NCBI GenBank assembly: GCA_017654935.2
Contig: CM065711.1
Location: 33,435,217-33,499,216, forward strand
Direction: 5' to 3'
Source of the DNA: Phymorhynchus buccinoides
Taxonomy: Eukaryota > Mollusca > Gastropoda > Neogastropoda > Raphitomidae
DNA length: 64,000 bases
Both the position numbers and the translations under genes were made by a program. Position 1 is the stretch's first letter; every line of letters begins with the position of its first letter. The notes under the pieces are model-generated. The model was given only the letters and a program-made list of their open reading frames with translations, was not told the origin of the DNA and ran no database searches. Of the stretch, positions 61,060-64,000 are shown piece by piece.

Positions 61060-62582
61060 TACAGTGGAACCTCCTTTATAATACTCCCTCCCACATAAGA
61101 CCTACTTCGAAATATAAATCGAAATATTGTACGGCGTTTTATACGGGCGTTGGGGTGTTTTGCTTCGAGTAAGACCCACTTCTCTGAGACATCGTCCTTC
61201 TTTGTAAGTATTAAAAATTACCTCCCCTTATAAGACCCCTCCTTTATCAGACCTCATTTTGGGATGATTTGGGGAGGTCTTATAAAGGGAGGTTCCACTG
61301 TACCACACCAGAGGACTTGGTGCCCTTCCTCTTCTGCGATCCCAGGCCGTATGGCCACAATGGGTAAGGTACGTATGTGTCCGTTTTTTTAGTTTTCACT
61401 GGTCCCTCCCCTCCCCGCTGCGTACAGCCGACACATTCCGGTTTCGGAGGAGCTCAAAGATTGGAGGATGTTCTTGGAAAAAAAGGCAGGAGAATGGGTC
61501 GGCCAAAAAGTCAGTAGATGATAGAAAGCAAAAGGAAAAGGCAGAGTCAAAGACAAGAGGAAGCTAGTTACGAGCACAGAACTTCCAGAAGGTGGGGGAA
61601 CTATTTTTTACTGAAAGACCCCCCGGTATCCCCACAGGGAGAGGACTGGTGGAGGGGGCGGGGTCGTCCAGCGCAAGTGTGATCACGGCGCCTCGCCCGT
61701 CACGCCACTTCTGAAGGAGCTCCATTGGCTCCCTGTGCAGTCCCGCCTTCAGTACAAGCTGGCTGTCCTATCATTCCGTCACTTTGAACAGACCCTTCCG
61801 CCTTACCTCTCCAGTGCTCTTCACACCTACACTCCTTCCCGCTCACTCAGGTCCTCAAACACAAAACTTCTGAAAGTTCCAAAAAACAAATCTAAAATCA
61901 TTTGGTGACCGCAGATTCAGTTTAAGTGCCCCTGCTGTTTGGAACTCCCTCCCAGTCGATATCCGCCATGAACCAACTATCTCCGGTTTCAAAGCTAAAC
62001 TCAAGACTCACTACTTTCAAAGCTCATTCGGTTTGTAAATGTTTCCTTCTTTGATCTTGTACCTGGGTGAATGATTGGGTGATAATGTCTTGCGTGACTG
62101 CGGGTGTATCAGTGAATGGAAGCGCCTTGAGTGTAAAATAATTATAGAAAGGCGCTATAGAAATGCTATCAATTATTATTATTATTTATTATTATATGGA
62201 GGCACGAGGCATCCACCCACAGCCCCAGTTTGCTGCCCTAATCGGCAATGCTAATGTTTTTGCTTTGTTTCTCCCGTGGGGATACCGGGGGGTCTTTTGT
62301 ATAAATAGTTCCCCCCACCTTATGGAAGTTCTGTTCTTGTAACTTCCTATAATCTGTCACTAATCTTTGACTCTGCCTTTTCCCTTTTGCTTTACTGTCA
62401 TCTACTACTATCTTTCTGCCTCAACCGGTCCAGATTCTCCTGCCTTTTTCACGAAACGCTTTCTTTCAAAGATTTCCTCCAGCCGAAGTCGGACTTGCTG
62501 GGCCTAAGTATTTCTTAGTTAGGTGCATAACGGCAGCATGACGCATCTGCGCTCAGATTGACAGGAAAACTGTCTGAGCGAT
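61060..62582. mobile_element. Inverted copy of pogo-like MITE, SINE-B and LINE remnant
   Basis: MITE 61060-61302, SINE-B 61323-61640, LINE C-terminus about 61650-62037 (plus strand, one frameshift near 61890), second SINE-B 62275-62582. Confidence 0.92.
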
Positions 62583-64000
62583 CGAAGAAGAACAAGAAGA
62601 AAGGAGAAGAAGAAGAAGGGAGAAGAAGAAGAAGAAGGAGAAGAACAAGAAGAGAAGAAGAAGAAGAAGAAGAAGAAGAAGAGAAGAGGAAGAAGAAGGA
62701 AGAAGAAGAAGAAGAAGAACAAGAAGAAGAAAAAGTAGCAAGGAGACATAAGAAGAAGCAGAAGAATAAGGAGGAAGGAGAAGAAGAAGGAGAAGAAGAA
62801 GAAGAGTAAGGAGAAGAAGAAGAACAAGAAGAAGGAAGAAGGAGAAGAAGAAGAAGAAGGAGAAGAAGAAGAAGGAGAAGAAGAAGAAGAGCTTTGTTTG
62901 ATTAGTTTTTTCACTTTACACGACTTTTTTTTATACACAACGCATCAACAAAGCCCTTTACTCAAATGGCTTTTATCATTGGTTGACATTATCCTGTAGT
63001 ATAGGGCCAACAGTAACATGAGAGCTGTACAATAGATGATTTTCTACAGTATTGGAAAATCATGGTACAGTTTAGTCTCTGGTGCTGCAACCAAAGGGAT
63101 TGGTTGGTCTTTGGGGACCTTCCTCAACACCAGCAGCTGTCTTCAAATCCCTTAGGCAGGGAGAGTGGGGATGTACCATGGGCAAGGCATCTCCACTACA
63201 GTGGAGCCTCCCTTGTAAAACCTCCCATTATAAGACTCCCTCTCCCACATAAGACCTACTTCTCTGAGACATCGCCCTTCTTTGTAAGTTAAAATGGAAC
63301 CTCCCTTATAAGACCTCCCTCCCATATAAGACCTACTTCTCTGACATTGCCCTTTGTAAGTATTAACATTATCTCCTTTTATAAGACCCCTCCCTTATAA
63401 GACCTGATTTTGGATGATTTTTGAAGGTCTTATAAAGAGGTTCCACTGTATTAAATTTACCTTCCTCGAGAAGCTGTGAATCCCCATCTGCTGAAGAATG
63501 TCAGTAAATAGATAATAGGATAGTACCTCCTTTATAAGACCTTCCATCATAAGACTGCCTCCCACATAAGACCTACTTCTCTGAGACATTGCCCTTCTTT
63601 GTAAGTATTAAATTATCTCCCTCATAAGACCCCTCCCTTATAAGACCTCATTTTGGATGATTTTTTGAGGTCTAATAAGGGAGGGGTCTTATGAGGGAGG
63701 TTCCACTGTATGCCAGACCTGGTTACCCCCTACACAAGTCTTGAGTAGTCTGGATAGCTGAAATGAGTAGTTTGGGTGTGAAATGAGTAGTCCTCTTCAT
63801 TAAACCATCAAACAATGTTCACAGAAAATGAGTAGATTAGAGCATTATTTTCAATGTTGAAGAGTAGTAGAGGTCCAAATTGAGTAGAAATACTACTCGA
63901 AAAGAGTACCCAGGCTCCCAGGGACCCCCATTTGGGGGTCTATGAAGCACTAACATTCTAAAGGACCCTCTAAAAGAATGTGCAGGGGGTCCCAGGGATG
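62583..64000. repeat. Inverted copy of 32.64-34.05 kb, cut by window end
   Basis: GAA triplet array 62583-62893, linker to 63197, pogo-like MITEs 63198-63711, nested hAT-like MITE from 63712. The pairing with 32640 continues to the last base, so the duplication extends past the window. Confidence 0.93.

Overview
The window looks like nuclear DNA of an invertebrate animal, probably a lophotrochozoan such as a marine mollusc. That guess rests on a split housekeeping gene with GT-AG introns, a Polinton/adintovirus-like element, tRNA-derived SINEs, many hAT/pogo/foldback MITEs and very heavy microsatellite content. The species cannot be fixed from the sequence. Real coding content is small; most long open frames here are simple-sequence artefacts.

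Layout. (1) About 0.2-5.8 kb is a decayed, internally deleted Polinton/Maverick (adintovirus-like) element. It has two small overlapping minus-strand genes, two small plus-strand membrane/structural genes, an rve integrase with two frame breaks, an N-terminal scrap of the PolB gene fused to the rest of a hexon-type capsid gene, and an intact-looking packaging ATPase. (2) 5.8-11.5 kb is microsatellites, SINE and LINE remnants, and one convincing minus-strand first coding exon of an unrecognised gene (8939-9237). (3) 11.65-30.97 kb is a complete nine-exon SNRNP40 gene (U5 snRNP 40 kDa WD40 protein, 347 aa). Its introns are packed with nested transposons. Four of its exons (2, 4, 6, 8) have partial copies of themselves, splice site included, in the adjoining intron; exon 6 is preceded by 19 exact-period 56-bp copies. 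(4) 31-35.5 kb holds MITEs and LINE 3' ends. (5) 35.5-46.9 kb is a run of about a dozen different minisatellites with one possible terminal exon (46.0 kb). (6) A 500-N gap lies at 46894-47393. (7) From about 48.67 kb to the window end the sequence is the reverse complement of 32.6-46.9 kb, with indel noise and different repeat copy numbers. It is most likely a second haplotype contig scaffolded in inverted orientation.

The only cellular gene fully present is SNRNP40, a spliceosome component. The Polinton genes would have worked together as a self-integrating virus-like element, but this copy lacks polymerase core, protease and penton and is a fossil. The most interesting structure is the ladder of in-frame duplicate splice acceptors in front of SNRNP40 exon 6.
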